64,000 bases of DNA from Lacibacter sp. H375 (GTDB lineage Bacteria > Bacteroidota > Bacteroidia > Chitinophagales > Chitinophagaceae): contig NZ_JBBKTT010000001.1 of NCBI RefSeq assembly GCF_037892425.1, forward strand, positions 1,240,001 to 1,304,000, in the 5' to 3' direction. Shown piece by piece: positions 41,965-51,397 of the stretch. The notes under the pieces were generated by a model. The model did not search any database. It saw nothing but the letters and a program-made list of their open reading frames with translations, and was not told the origin of the DNA. Each line of letters begins with the position of its first letter. The stretch's first letter is position 1. Both the position numbers and the translations under genes were made by a program.

Positions 41965-42480
41965 CTACTCTACTTCTACCACCATTTCAATTTCAACAGC
42001 AACATTAGACGGAAGTGCTACCATGCCCATTGCTGCCCTTGCATGTTTTCCTTTGTCACCAAAAATTTGTACCAGCAGATCACTGCAGCCATTGATCACT
42101 TTCGGTTGCTCTGTAAAATCGGGCAGACAGTTAACGTAGCCATTTACTTTTACAATTCGTTTTACTTTATTTAGGTCGCCACCAAGAGCATCTTTCAACG
42201 TACCAACAAGACTGAGTGCTGTAACCTTTGCTGCCTCATAACCTTGATCAATAGTAAGATCTTTTCCAAGTTTTCCTGTGATGTGTGTTCCATCTGCTTT
42301 TGTTGGTACATGTCCTGCCAAAAAAATAAGATTACCGGTGCGCACATACTTTACATAATTGGCAATGGGTTTACTAGCAGGCGGCAATTGTAATCCCAGT
42401 TCTTTGATCTTATCATCAACTGTTTGTGCACTTACAGTAACAAAAGCGAAAGCAAATAGTAATACAAAGAATAATTTCAT
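41965..42480 (-). CDS. Exported RidA (YjgF/YER057c) family protein
   Basis: A 171-residue protein with a signal peptide (MKLFFVLLFAFAFVTVSAQ) and a RidA/YjgF domain: KIKELGLQLPPASKPIANYV, RTGNLIFLAGHVP, KVTALSLVGTLKDALGGDLN, VNGYVNCLPDF and HARAAMGMVALPSNVAVEIE. RidA hydrolyses reactive enamine/imine intermediates in the cytoplasm; exported members (long RidA subgroup) are of unknown role. The key arginine is less clear than in cytoplasmic RidA, where it lies just before the final VxLPxxxxVEIE strand. Confidence 0.85.
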   Translation of the reverse strand: MKLFFVLLFAFAFVTVSAQTVDDKIKELGLQLPPASKPIANYVKYVRTGNLIFLAGHVPTKADGTHITGKLGKDLTIDQGYEAAKVTALSLVGTLKDALGGDLNKVKRIVKVNGYVNCLPDFTEQPKVINGCSDLLVQIFGDKGKHARAAMGMVALPSNVAVEIEMVVEVE

Positions 42481-42507
42481 ACATGTATAGTTGTTGATTG
42501 CATCTGA

Positions 42508-43602
42508 TTAAAACCATCCCCTCTTACGGAAAAAATATAACATCACCATTGGAATCAGGATCATCATACCGCAGGTTAAATAGAAACCCCATTTGTGATG
42601 CGCATAAGGGATGATGTCGAAATTCATACCGAACATCCCACCAATTACAGTTGCGGGAGCCAATAGACAAGTTACAATCGCCATCACCTTCATCACTTCA
42701 TTCATCTTCAGGTTTACATTACTCAAGTAGAGATCATGTAAGTTCATCATCATATCACGGTAGTTTTCTGCAAGATCATTTGCCTGAACAATGTGATCAT
42801 AAATATCTTTAAAGTATTTCTCTGTGCGTTCCTGTATTAACGGACTTTCGCTTCGAAGAATGCCATTGATCATATCACGAACCGGAGCAATATTTCGTTT
42901 TAATACGATCATTTCTTTTCGCAGTTGGTTGATCTTTGCCAGTGAACGTTTATCTGGGTGTCGGATAATATCTTCTTCGAGTAACTCGAGCTTATCGCTG
43001 AGCTTTTCCATCACCACAAAATAATTATCAACGATCATATCAATAAGCGAATAAAAAAGATAATCAGTTCCGCTTTGCCTGATCTTGTTACTTCGGAATT
43101 GCAGTTTATCACGCAAAGGATTAAAGACATCCCTGGAAGCATCTTCCTGGAAACTAAGCACAAACTGCTTTCCCAACACAATAGATATTTGTTCTGTTTC
43201 CACGGTTGAGTCTTTATCATTAAAGTATAGCATGTTCAACAGGCAGAACATGGTGCCGTCAATATCATCAACCTTTGGACGTTGACCAATGCTGAGAATA
43301 TCTTCAAGCACCAGGGAGTGAATATTAAAATGATTGCAAATATCTTCAATGTCTTTTCTGCGAATGCCATCCACATTAATCCATGTAACGCTCGATGTAT
43401 GTTTGTACCGGAACGCATCTTTTACTTCGGCTAACTTTTCCTGGTGCAGGTTTTCAAAATCGTAATCATACACGTATAAATTGATACGGTCGGGTTCTTG
43501 TCGCAGTGGAACTACCGTGGGATTTACGTTGAGGATACGTTTTGTCCGCAGGAGGTTGAGAGGATTCAACACAATGTCTAGATAGGAGCTCCGCTTTCCC
43601 AT
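42508..43602 (-). CDS. corA: Magnesium/cobalt transporter CorA
   Basis: A 364-residue CorA: N-terminal cytoplasmic alpha/beta domain (IRRKDIEDICNHFNIHSLVL, EDILSIGQRPKVDDID), long helix (LELLEEDIIRHPDKRSL) and two C-terminal membrane helices. The selectivity motif is G325-M326-N327 at the end of the first helix. The C-terminus ends in basic-aromatic RKRGWF. It forms a pentamer admitting Mg2+ and Co2+ into the cytoplasm. It is divergent from the lipoprotein gene. Confidence 0.95.
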   Translation of the reverse strand: MGKRSSYLDIVLNPLNLLRTKRILNVNPTVVPLRQEPDRINLYVYDYDFENLHQEKLAEVKDAFRYKHTSSVTWINVDGIRRKDIEDICNHFNIHSLVLEDILSIGQRPKVDDIDGTMFCLLNMLYFNDKDSTVETEQISIVLGKQFVLSFQEDASRDVFNPLRDKLQFRSNKIRQSGTDYLFYSLIDMIVDNYFVVMEKLSDKLELLEEDIIRHPDKRSLAKINQLRKEMIVLKRNIAPVRDMINGILRSESPLIQERTEKYFKDIYDHIVQANDLAENYRDMMMNLHDLYLSNVNLKMNEVMKVMAIVTCLLAPATVIGGMFGMNFDIIPYAHHKWGFYLTCGMMILIPMVMLYFFRKRGWF

Positions 43603-43668
43603 AATGAAAATTTAAACGAATTTAAACATTCATTGCGCATCTTCACAAGTCTTATGTAGCTTTAAGAC

Positions 43669-44163
43669 ATGATTCGATATATCCTAACTCTTTGTTTTGT
43701 TGCACTGGTTGTGGCCTGCAACAACGAAGCCTCCAACGAAAGCAAAGCTGCAGCAGATGCTGAGCCGCCACAACAATGGTTTGTAACCGATACGGTAATT
43801 GTTTGGGATTGCAGTGCCGAAACGAAAGAGAAGAAAAAGATATTTGCTCCCAAGGATTCTGTTACAGTTCCGCAAGCTTTTATAAATGGCGTGAACAAAA
43901 CCTACAGCGAAATAAAAATGGTATTCAATCGTATTTCAACCGATACGGTTTATGTCAATATACCCGACGCTATGTGGCTTACCGACAGAGCCGGAAATTC
44001 AGGAGCAGAACAATATCTTTCATTTGCAGCTCTTAACCTCCTTGAAACAAAAGGAGTGCATTATGTGCATTTCGATTTTACAGCTGGCGTTCATGCTCGG
44101 CCAGCCACCTGGAGCAGGAAAGATTTTAATGATTGGAAACTCGACCCGTCATCTGTTCAATAA
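43669..44163 (+). CDS. Putative lipoprotein, unknown function
   Basis: A 164-residue protein with lipobox (MIRYILTLCFVALVVAC) and an acidic, Ala-rich segment after the Cys. The body includes WFVTDTVIVWDCSAETKEKK, KMVFNRISTDTVYVNIPDAM, and AALNLLETKGVHYVHFDFTA with GVHARPATWSRKDFNDW. No family recognised. Its 3' end overlaps the following serine hydrolase gene by 31 bases in another frame, suggesting co-translation. Confidence 0.6.
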   Translation: MIRYILTLCFVALVVACNNEASNESKAAADAEPPQQWFVTDTVIVWDCSAETKEKKKIFAPKDSVTVPQAFINGVNKTYSEIKMVFNRISTDTVYVNIPDAMWLTDRAGNSGAEQYLSFAALNLLETKGVHYVHFDFTAGVHARPATWSRKDFNDWKLDPSSVQ

Positions 44164-45047
44164 AACATACAAGATCATTTGTGTTGCTTTTGGCATTCCT
44201 CTTTGGTTTGCAATTTTGCTATGCCCAAAAGACTGATCAGAAATTGAAGAAGCGGATCGAAGAACTGATCAGCGGTTTTAATGGCGATATTGGTATTTAT
44301 GTGAAGAGTTTAAAAACAGGAAAAATAGTTGCCATAAATGCTGATACGGTTTTTCCAACTGCAAGCATGGTGAAAGTGCCCATCCTGCTGGCAGTAATTG
44401 ATAAGATCAACAAAGGAGAGTTGACTTATCATCAACCAATCATATACAACGATTCAATACTTTATGCAGGAGTTGATATACTCGGCTCTTATAAAAACAA
44501 CGAGCAGGTGGAGTTATCGAAAGTAATTATGCTCATGCTTACCACCAGCGATAATACAGCAAGTTTATGGTTACAAAGTTTAGCCGGAACCGGTACACGC
44601 ATTAATGAAATTATGCAGGAGCTTGGGTATAAGCATACACGAGTCAATTCAAGAACACCCGGCCGTGAAGAAAACCGAACTGCTTACGGATGGGGACAAA
44701 CGACCCCCTTTGAAATGGCGAATATCATAGAACGTATTTACCGTAAAGAGATCTTTAACGACAGCAGCTGCATCCGCATGATGCGATTGTTAGGCCGTAA
44801 TTACTGGGATGAAGAAGGGTTGTCGTCTATTCCTCCAACGGTTGAAGTATTCAGCAAAAATGGAGCGGTAAATGCCAGTCGCAGCGAAGTTATGCTGGTC
44901 AATGCGCCACATCACCCTTATGTGGTTTGTATCATCACAAAAAACAATAAAGACCAAAGTTGGAATGCAAATAACGAAGCCTGGACACTAACCCGTAAGC
45001 TTTCTTCGTTATTGTGGAACTATTTTGAGCCCAACATGAAGTTTTAA
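44133..45047 (+). CDS. Exported serine hydrolase, class A beta-lactamase-like fold
   Basis: A 304-residue protein with signal peptide (about 1-31, RSFVLLLAFLFGLQFCYAQ). The active-site serine motif is S78-M-V-K81 and the SDN triad is S139-D-N141. The third motif is K242-N-G244 in place of KTG, and the omega-loop ExxLN of true class A enzymes is absent. It thus fits the beta-lactamase-2 superfamily of DD-peptidase-like or esterase proteins rather than a confirmed antibiotic-hydrolysing enzyme. It overlaps the preceding lipoprotein gene by 31 bases. Confidence 0.82.
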   Translation: METRPVICSIKHTRSFVLLLAFLFGLQFCYAQKTDQKLKKRIEELISGFNGDIGIYVKSLKTGKIVAINADTVFPTASMVKVPILLAVIDKINKGELTYHQPIIYNDSILYAGVDILGSYKNNEQVELSKVIMLMLTTSDNTASLWLQSLAGTGTRINEIMQELGYKHTRVNSRTPGREENRTAYGWGQTTPFEMANIIERIYRKEIFNDSSCIRMMRLLGRNYWDEEGLSSIPPTVEVFSKNGAVNASRSEVMLVNAPHHPYVVCIITKNNKDQSWNANNEAWTLTRKLSSLLWNYFEPNMKF

Positions 45048-45128
45048 AATCCGTATACATTTGTTAAAGAAATCCAGCCTTAAGGAACTGGTATTTGCTT
45101 TGAGCTTAGTTAGAAAAACCATCAACAT

Positions 45129-46274
45129 ATGAAACAACTTTTACCCATTCTTTTTATTGCGATCACATTTGCTGCCTGCAGGGGTAGCCGTTCTGCCAGC
45201 TACGGTGATGAGAAAGATCTTGCAACACTCATCAGCCGATTGAACAAAAAGGGAGCAGACGATAAGATCATCGCAGATCTGCAACAGGTATATAATAACG
45301 CCTACACAAAATCAATGCAGCGGCTGAACAATTACCAGTACGACCCTGCACCGGAGAAGTGGAATAAGATCATTCCCGAGCTGGAAGGTCTCCATCGTAT
45401 GTACGAAACCGTTAGCCAGAGTGCATATGCGGTTCGTTTACTGAAACCCGCCAATGTTTATCCTCAGCTTGTTTCAACCAAAGATTCTGCAGCTGCAGAT
45501 TACTACCAGTTTGGTGTAGAGCAGTTGAATTTGAATACAAGAGAAAATAACAAAGAAGCATACTATGCTTTTCAACGTGCACAACAATATGTTCCTAACT
45601 ATCGTGATGCAAAGCTCCGGATGAAGGAAGCGTTTGATCGAAGCATTGTGAATGTACTCATTAACCAGATTCAATATGATCAGTTCGGCATGGGCGGCAA
45701 CAATTGGGGTTGGAATCAATACAGCAGCCGTGACCGTCAGCACCAGGCAAATATCATTCGTGATCTCGGCGGACAAAACTCAACTACCAATCCTGCACGT
45801 TTCTTTGATGAATACCAATTGCGTAGTATGGGTGCCGGTCCTGATCTTGTAGTTGATCTTGTTTGGCGCAATCTTCGTTTTGATCAGCCGCTTGATCAAT
45901 CACGCACCTACAACCGCAGTAAACAAATTGAAACAGGGAAAGATACTTCCGGTCGTCCTATCTATACAACAGTAACGGCTACAGTTCGGGTTACAAGACG
46001 GGTGTTGAATGCAGATGCAGATATGAATGTGATCATTACCGATGCTGTAACACGTAATCAAATAAAGTGGGATCAGTTGCCATCTGAGTATCGTTATACT
46101 TATGAGTTTGCTGAATACAGCGGCGATAAACGTGCCCTTGATAATAATGATATCGCATTAATTAATCGTGGTAGTAACCAACGTTTGCCTACAAAGGAAG
46201 ATGCCATGGCAGAAATGATGCAACGCATTTACAGCAGTTTGGTAAATAGAATAAGAAGTACAGTAAGTTGGTAG
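45129..46274 (+). CDS. Conserved hypothetical lipoprotein
   Basis: A 381-residue protein with lipobox (MKQLLPILFIAITFAAC) then a helical N-terminal half with a TPR-like unit (NTRENNKEAYYAFQRAQQYV). The middle is rich in Asn, Gly, Tyr (FGMGGNNWGWNQYSSRD). The C-terminal half is beta-rich (VVDLVWRNLRFD, TTVTATVRVTRRVLNADADM, YRYTYEFAEYSGDKRALDN). It is probably outer-membrane anchored. No assigned function. Confidence 0.65.
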   Translation: MKQLLPILFIAITFAACRGSRSASYGDEKDLATLISRLNKKGADDKIIADLQQVYNNAYTKSMQRLNNYQYDPAPEKWNKIIPELEGLHRMYETVSQSAYAVRLLKPANVYPQLVSTKDSAAADYYQFGVEQLNLNTRENNKEAYYAFQRAQQYVPNYRDAKLRMKEAFDRSIVNVLINQIQYDQFGMGGNNWGWNQYSSRDRQHQANIIRDLGGQNSTTNPARFFDEYQLRSMGAGPDLVVDLVWRNLRFDQPLDQSRTYNRSKQIETGKDTSGRPIYTTVTATVRVTRRVLNADADMNVIITDAVTRNQIKWDQLPSEYRYTYEFAEYSGDKRALDNNDIALINRGSNQRLPTKEDAMAEMMQRIYSSLVNRIRSTVSW

Positions 46275-46333
46275 GAGAAAGGTATGAGTTAGAAGTTATG
46301 TGTTACGGGTGTAGCACAATTTGCTAGTTATAG

Positions 46334-48454
46334 TTATTTCAACAACTGGTAAGCGATCAAACTTAATATATATGCAAGGCCTGTCATATACACGAGTTGT
46401 ATGATGGGCCATTTCCAACTCCGGGTTTCACGTTTTACAATGGCGAGTGTGCTCATACACTGCATGGCCAACAAATAGAAGATCATCAACGATACACCTG
46501 TTGCAAGTGTGTACACTTTTGTTCCATCGGCTTTTACAGCAGCATGCATTTTCTGACGAAGAGTTTGCTCGTCAGCACCATCACTGTCAACGGAGTAAAG
46601 TGTAGCCATCGTTCCAACAAATACTTCACGTGCTGCAAAGGAAGTGATCAAGGCAATACCAATTTTCCAATCGTAACCAAGTGGTTTAATTACCGGTTCA
46701 ATGTATTGACCCATTACACCTGCGTAGGAATTTTGCAACAAGGCAGTTTGTTTTTCTTTTTCGATGACTTCAGCATTCTGTGGTGCAGCTGCCAGGCGTT
46801 GTGCATACGCTGTATTTACTTTTTCAATTCTGTTATCGGGACCGTAAGAACTCAATGCCCACAGTAACAAACTGATGACCATAATGATTTTACCGGCATC
46901 AAACACAAAGATCTTTGCCTTTTCGATCATAGTGATCACAACATTCTTATAACGTGGATGACGGTACAACGGAAGCTCCAGAATAAAAAAGCTTTTCTCT
47001 TTCAGTTTAATGAAACGCTTGGCGACATACGAAACCACCAAGGCTATCACCACACTAAATACATAAAGACCCATCATCACCAAACCCTGTAAACTCAGGA
47101 AGCCAAGGAAATATTTTTTAGGAATTACCAATGCAATTAGAATAGTATAAACAGGCAGTCTTGCGCTGCAACTCATGAGAGGAGTTACCAGGATCGTCAG
47201 CAATCGCTCTTTCTGGTTCTCAATATTTCGCACACTCATGATAGCCGGTACAGCACAGGCAAAGCCGCTGATCATCGGCATCACACTTTTTCCATTCAAC
47301 CCTACTTTACGCATGATCTTATCGGTTAAAAAACCAATGCGTGCCATATAGCCTGTCTCTTCAAGTATAGTGATTAAACCAAACAGGATCATGATCTGTG
47401 GTACAAACACAAAAATGCCGCTCAAGCCTGCGAGCACACCATTAATGAACAGATCAGTTAGCCACGTATCAGGCAACCAGCTGCTGAACCAGTTTGACGC
47501 TTTCAGGAAAAAGAGCTCGATCATATCCATGGGATACTGTGCGATCCAGAATATACTTTGAAACAGCAGGAACAATACTGTAAGTAAAATGGCATAACCC
47601 CAGACACGATGAAGCAACACCCGATCGAGTTTTTCTGCGATCAATTGTTTTTTTACCGGCGATTCTTCGGTGATGGTATTCTGAACGATTTGCTTAATGC
47701 GTTGGTAACGCAGCATGATCTCTTCGGCCTGGATACGTGTATGCTGAACTTTGTTACGTTGTTCGATCGTTTCAATTTTGTCCTGCATCGCTGCATTCAA
47801 CAAAAACGATTCGTGGTTGATGAGGTGATGGATAGCTGCATAATCACTCAGGTGAGGCAAGATCTCTTTTACTTCATTTACCGCTTCAGTAGCAAGATTT
47901 TTATTGAGGATGAAATCAAAAGCCGGCGGACGGTATTGCTGCCTGGCCGTTGCTTCCACAGCTTTTTTCAACGCATCAATTCCTTTGTTTTTCCTTGGAT
48001 TTACCGGAACAACAGGAATGCCCAACTCTCGCTCCAATCCTTTCAGATCAATGATAATGTCTTTCTTGCGGGCTACATCCATCATGGTTAGTGCCAGCAC
48101 TGCAGGTATCTTCAGGTCAATTATCTGGGATACAAAAAGGAGGTTCCGTTTCAAGGTGCTTGCATCTGCCACAATCACCACCACATCCGCTTTTACATCT
48201 GTGTCCTGGTTCATGAGTACACGATAGCTCACCCATTCATCTGCACGTCGGGGATACAGGCTGTAAGAGCCGGGTAAGTCAATCAACTCGGCCCTTAAAT
48301 CAGTACCCAGATTTAGTTCACCGGATTTTTTATCAACCGTAACGCCCGGGAAATTGCCCACTTTCTGGTTAAGACCGGTTAGGGTATTAAACAAAGAAGT
48401 TTTACCGCTGTTGGGGTTGCCAACTAATGCAATATGAATTTTGTTTGTGGCCAT
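46334..48454 (-). CDS. feoB: Ferrous iron transport protein B
   Basis: A 706-residue FeoB. The G domain has G1 GNPNSGKTSLFN (about 11-22), G2 VTVDKKSGE, G3 DLPGSYSLYP, and the guanine-recognition segment LALTMMDVARK, where the usual Asn (NxxD) is Thr. The membrane part has two gate repeats with PQIMILFGLITILEETGYMA and MPMISGFACAVPAIM, then TPLMSCSARLPVYTILIALV. It moves Fe2+ across the inner membrane. No feoA or feoC lies beside it. A promoter box is 12 bases before the ATG. Confidence 0.95.
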   Translation of the reverse strand: MATNKIHIALVGNPNSGKTSLFNTLTGLNQKVGNFPGVTVDKKSGELNLGTDLRAELIDLPGSYSLYPRRADEWVSYRVLMNQDTDVKADVVVIVADASTLKRNLLFVSQIIDLKIPAVLALTMMDVARKKDIIIDLKGLERELGIPVVPVNPRKNKGIDALKKAVEATARQQYRPPAFDFILNKNLATEAVNEVKEILPHLSDYAAIHHLINHESFLLNAAMQDKIETIEQRNKVQHTRIQAEEIMLRYQRIKQIVQNTITEESPVKKQLIAEKLDRVLLHRVWGYAILLTVLFLLFQSIFWIAQYPMDMIELFFLKASNWFSSWLPDTWLTDLFINGVLAGLSGIFVFVPQIMILFGLITILEETGYMARIGFLTDKIMRKVGLNGKSVMPMISGFACAVPAIMSVRNIENQKERLLTILVTPLMSCSARLPVYTILIALVIPKKYFLGFLSLQGLVMMGLYVFSVVIALVVSYVAKRFIKLKEKSFFILELPLYRHPRYKNVVITMIEKAKIFVFDAGKIIMVISLLLWALSSYGPDNRIEKVNTAYAQRLAAAPQNAEVIEKEKQTALLQNSYAGVMGQYIEPVIKPLGYDWKIGIALITSFAAREVFVGTMATLYSVDSDGADEQTLRQKMHAAVKADGTKVYTLATGVSLMIFYLLAMQCMSTLAIVKRETRSWKWPIIQLVYMTGLAYILSLIAYQLLK

Positions 48455-48465
48455 GAAAGCAAGTG

Positions 48466-48473
48466 CAAATGTA
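48466..48473 (-). promoter_or_regulatory. TAnnTTTG box of feoB
   Basis: The minus strand reads TACATTTG, 11 bases before the feoB ATG at 48454, predicting a very short leader. Confidence 0.45.
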
Positions 48474-48579
48474 GGTGCAAAAAGATTGAGGCATTTACGA
48501 AGTTGGAAAGATTAGCTTCGGGTTTGTGAAATGCTCTTTAATTTTCTAAGCAACCTTACAGGGAAAGCATACATCTGTT

Positions 48580-48587
48580 TAACTTTG
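48580..48587 (+). promoter_or_regulatory. TAnnTTTG box of the M28 peptidase gene
   Basis: TAACTTTG ends 21 bases before the ATG at 48609. No ideal -33 was seen. Confidence 0.4.
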
Positions 48588-48608
48588 ACCCTCTAATTAA
48601 TTTCATAC

Positions 48609-50246
48609 ATGAAAAGCTTTCTTTCGTTTTTGTTTTTTCTACTCATAACCATTGGTTCTTTTGCACAAAAGCTGAGTAAGGCCGATAAACTGAGTTTACT
48701 CAATCTCCGTACACATACAAGTTTTCTGGCTGATGATAAACTTGAAGGAAGAAGAACCGGCACAAAAGGCGAAGAGCTTGCTTACAAATACATCATCCAG
48801 GAGTTTCAACGAAACGGTGTGGAGGCAAAAGGTGAAAATGGTTTCCTCCAGGTGTTTGAGATAAACGAAGGAAAGCAAATACTGCCTTCCACCTTTTTTA
48901 TTATTGACGGAGAACATTTAAAGGTTGATAAAGATTTTTTCCCTTTCAGCTGGAGTGCAAACGGAAGTATTGAAGCAATGGCTTCTCCCAGTTTGCATGA
49001 GGGCGGCAGTGCCTGGTTCTGGGATATAAAAGAACTGATGGCTGAAAACGAAAATAATCCCCATTTCGATTTGTTGAACGCTATCCGCACAAAAGAAAAA
49101 GATGCCGCACAAAAGGGCGCAACAGCTTTGATATTGTTCAATAGCGGATCGAAGGAAGCAGGGTTGAAGTATGATGCAAAAGATCGCTCAGCATTATCTA
49201 CTATTCCTGTTATCTGGTTACAAAAGCGTATTGGCGATAAAATCGCTGCAGATCCATCGGCTATGCAGGACATTAAACTGAAAGTGGAACAAGGCGAAAA
49301 GATCAGGAAGGGACATAATGTAGTTGGTTATATTAACAACAATGCAGCAAGCACCATCATCATTGGCGCACACTACGATCATTTGGGCTATGGTGAAGAC
49401 AATAACTCACGCAATACCGGAGCGGCAGCAATTCACAACGGTGCTGATGATAATGCCAGTGGAACTGCCGCATTAATTGAGTTAAGCCGTTTATTAAAAA
49501 CCGAAGGAGCAAAAACAAGTAACTACCTGCTCATTGCTTTCAGTGGTGAAGAACTGGGATTGTATGGTTCAAAATATTATACTGATCATCCAACTGTTTC
49601 GTTGAATACAGTGAATTATATGATCAATATGGATATGGTTGGTCGTTTCAATGATACGGCTAAAACGATTACTGTTGGCGGCATTGGCACATCACCAACA
49701 TGGGGAACGCTTATCAATGAAAAGAAGCCCGCTTTCAGCATTAAAGTAGATAGCAGCGGAACAGGTCCCAGCGATCACACTTCTTTTTATCGTAAGGATA
49801 TTCCTGTGTTATTTTTCTTTACCGGTTTACATACTGATTATCATAAACCAAGTGATGATTTTGACAAGATCAATTACAACGGTCAGTTATTGGTTGTAAA
49901 ATATATCACCCGATTAATTGCACGCAGCAGCAAAGAGCCAAAACTGGCATTTACAAAAACACGTGAACAGCAAACTACTACTACTGCACGGTTTACAGTT
50001 AGCATGGGAATTATGCCCGATTATACATTCAGTGGTAATGGTGTGAAAGTGGATGGCGTAAGCGAAGGACGAGCAGCACAGAAAGCCGGTTTAAAAGCTG
50101 GCGATGTTGTAACAAAGCTGGGCGAATTTAATATCAGCTCTGTTGAGGCTTATATGCAGGCTTTGAGTAAATTTAAAAAAGGTGACAGCACAAAAGTGAA
50201 AGTGAAAAGAGGTAACGAAGAACTTGAATTTGATATAGCGTTTTAA
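48609..50246 (+). CDS. Exported M28-family aminopeptidase with PA and PDZ domains
   Basis: A 545-residue protein with signal peptide (MKSFLSFLFFLLITIGSFAQ). A protease-associated insertion (about 100-235) precedes the dizinc catalytic domain: GAHYDHLG (His, near 255), NGADDNASG (bridging Asp), SGEELGLYG (general base Glu and ligand Glu), NMDMVGR (Asp) and LHTDYHKPSDD (His near 411). A C-terminal PDZ (about 465-545: GRAAQKAGLKAGDVVTKLG) may hold substrates. Such enzymes release N-terminal residues from peptides outside the cytoplasm. Confidence 0.9.
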   Translation: MKSFLSFLFFLLITIGSFAQKLSKADKLSLLNLRTHTSFLADDKLEGRRTGTKGEELAYKYIIQEFQRNGVEAKGENGFLQVFEINEGKQILPSTFFIIDGEHLKVDKDFFPFSWSANGSIEAMASPSLHEGGSAWFWDIKELMAENENNPHFDLLNAIRTKEKDAAQKGATALILFNSGSKEAGLKYDAKDRSALSTIPVIWLQKRIGDKIAADPSAMQDIKLKVEQGEKIRKGHNVVGYINNNAASTIIIGAHYDHLGYGEDNNSRNTGAAAIHNGADDNASGTAALIELSRLLKTEGAKTSNYLLIAFSGEELGLYGSKYYTDHPTVSLNTVNYMINMDMVGRFNDTAKTITVGGIGTSPTWGTLINEKKPAFSIKVDSSGTGPSDHTSFYRKDIPVLFFFTGLHTDYHKPSDDFDKINYNGQLLVVKYITRLIARSSKEPKLAFTKTREQQTTTTARFTVSMGIMPDYTFSGNGVKVDGVSEGRAAQKAGLKAGDVVTKLGEFNISSVEAYMQALSKFKKGDSTKVKVKRGNEELEFDIAF

Positions 50247-50286
50247 AAATGGTTGGTAAAGACAGCAACCACGGCTGATTGCAAAC

Positions 50287-50721
50287 ATGAAACTCAAAAT
50301 CGATAACGAACTGCTGGCAGAAGAATTCTTTGAGAATACACTTCTGCTTGGTGTAATGGCGCCAATGGAAAGCCAGAAGTTTGTTTGGCAGGTAAACCAA
50401 TCCATGCGTTTCGATTTTCGATTGAATGATGATATCGAAATTCAGTTAACCAAGAAAAACAGGCAGTATTACTTTTCGGTTTTTGAATACAGGGAGCCAA
50501 ACATGGTGTTGGAATATTATCTCTATAAGAATCAATTTGACGGTGAGTATCTTTTGCCTGAATTCAAACACCTTGATTATTTGTGGCTGACAAAAGGCGA
50601 TCTGCCTGGTGAAGAAGATGAAAAAAAACTGATCGCTGATATTCGAAGCATTCCCGGTGTGCAGTTAGTGGTTGAGTTAACCAATGAGAAAATAAAAAAC
50701 AAGCAACATCTTATTTTATAA
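50287..50721 (+). CDS. IPExxxVDY family protein
   Basis: A 144-residue cytoplasmic protein of a Bacteroidota family named for a C-terminal motif; here it reads LPEFKHLDYLW. It begins MKLKIDNELLAEEFFENTLL, with a beta-rich middle (QLTKKNRQYYFSVFEYRE) and SIPGVQLVVEL near the end. Function unknown. It lies 22 bases before the pterin dehydratase gene on the same strand. Confidence 0.8.
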   Translation: MKLKIDNELLAEEFFENTLLLGVMAPMESQKFVWQVNQSMRFDFRLNDDIEIQLTKKNRQYYFSVFEYREPNMVLEYYLYKNQFDGEYLLPEFKHLDYLWLTKGDLPGEEDEKKLIADIRSIPGVQLVVELTNEKIKNKQHLIL

Positions 50722-50742
50722 CCTCGCTCAATTGTAAAGATT

Positions 50743-50973
50743 ATGTGGACAGAAACTGATAATAAACTATACCGCAAATTTGAATTTGCTGACTTCTCGG
50801 AAGCGTTTGCGTTTATGACTCGTGTGGCGTTAGAAGCTGAAAAGATGGACCATCATCCGTTATGGACCAATGTATGGAATAAGGTGGAGATATGGCTCAG
50901 CACACACGATGCAGGTGATATTGTTACAGCAAAAGATAAAAAGCTTGCCGACAAAATCGACAAGCTTTTATAG
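50743..50973 (+). CDS. 4a-hydroxytetrahydrobiopterin dehydratase (pterin-4a-carbinolamine dehydratase)
   Basis: A 76-residue protein: [20 protein letters not shown], then the active-site motif [20 protein letters not shown] with His37-His38-Pro39, STHDAG with His55, and a final Asp-rich helix. This follows the family pattern E-x3-H-H-P...W...H...D. It dehydrates 4a-hydroxytetrahydropterin to recycle the cofactor of aromatic hydroxylases. Short N-terminus is usual for bacterial members of this size. The stop codon sits within a hairpin. Confidence 0.92.
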   Translation: MWTETDNKLYRKFEFADFSEAFAFMTRVALEAEKMDHHPLWTNVWNKVEIWLSTHDAGDIVTAKDKKLADKIDKLL

Positions 50974-50977
50974 TTTT
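50939..50977 (+). terminator. Hairpin overlapping the end of the pterin dehydratase gene
   Basis: Arms AAAAGCTTG (50939-50947) and CAAGCTTTT (50961-50969), inner CGA/TCG, immediately before the TAG stop and TTTT. Confidence 0.6.
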
Positions 50978-51000
50978 CGTGTGACAACAACCGAATGCTT

Positions 51001-51333
51001 TTATTTAATAAACTGAAACCATTGCTGATAGTAGGTTCCTACAACAGGCAATGGTTTTTCTTCGCCATTTAATGCAGAGATCAATCCCAACACCCAAAGC
51101 ACCACAAGTGCTATCCATATGATCGTAATTAAAAAAGATAGAAAGGGAACCATAAACACCAGCATCCAGAAGGCAATATATATGGCCAGGCCTGTTACCA
51201 TGATTCCAAAACTTTGTCGGAGATGATATGTAGCTAGTGAACTTTTTGGATTCAGATTGCCGTATGAAACATAAGCAATGATCCAGCCAATGAGGGTAAG
51301 ATAGCTTACCCAGGCGATTGTTTTTGCGTCCAT
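51001..51333 (-). CDS. DUF4870 domain membrane protein
   Basis: About 110 residues from ATG 51333 (MDAKTIAWVSYLTLIGWIIA). An in-frame ATG at 51375 adds 14 residues not expected for the family. Features: N-terminal hydrophobic segment, then LATYHLRQSFGIMVTGLAIY, WMLVFMVPFLSFLITIIWIA and VVLWVLGLISALNGEEKPLP ending VVGTYYQQWFQF. This is the Tic20-like DUF4870 fold with three or four helices. Function unknown. Confidence 0.8.
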   Translation of the reverse strand: MDAKTIAWVSYLTLIGWIIAYVSYGNLNPKSSLATYHLRQSFGIMVTGLAIYIAFWMLVFMVPFLSFLITIIWIALVVLWVLGLISALNGEEKPLPVVGTYYQQWFQFIK

Positions 51334-51397
51334 AAAAATTGGTTTAAGTTGATTACAGGCAACTAATATACTCATCTATCATTGCCATTGCAATACA

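Noticed and set aside
44133-45047. Calling the serine hydrolase a class A beta-lactamase
   Set aside because: KTG and ExxLN motifs are not intact.
46397-46867. 156-residue open frame opposite feoB
   Set aside because: Lies within the intact FeoB C-terminal membrane part; composition is that of an antisense shadow.
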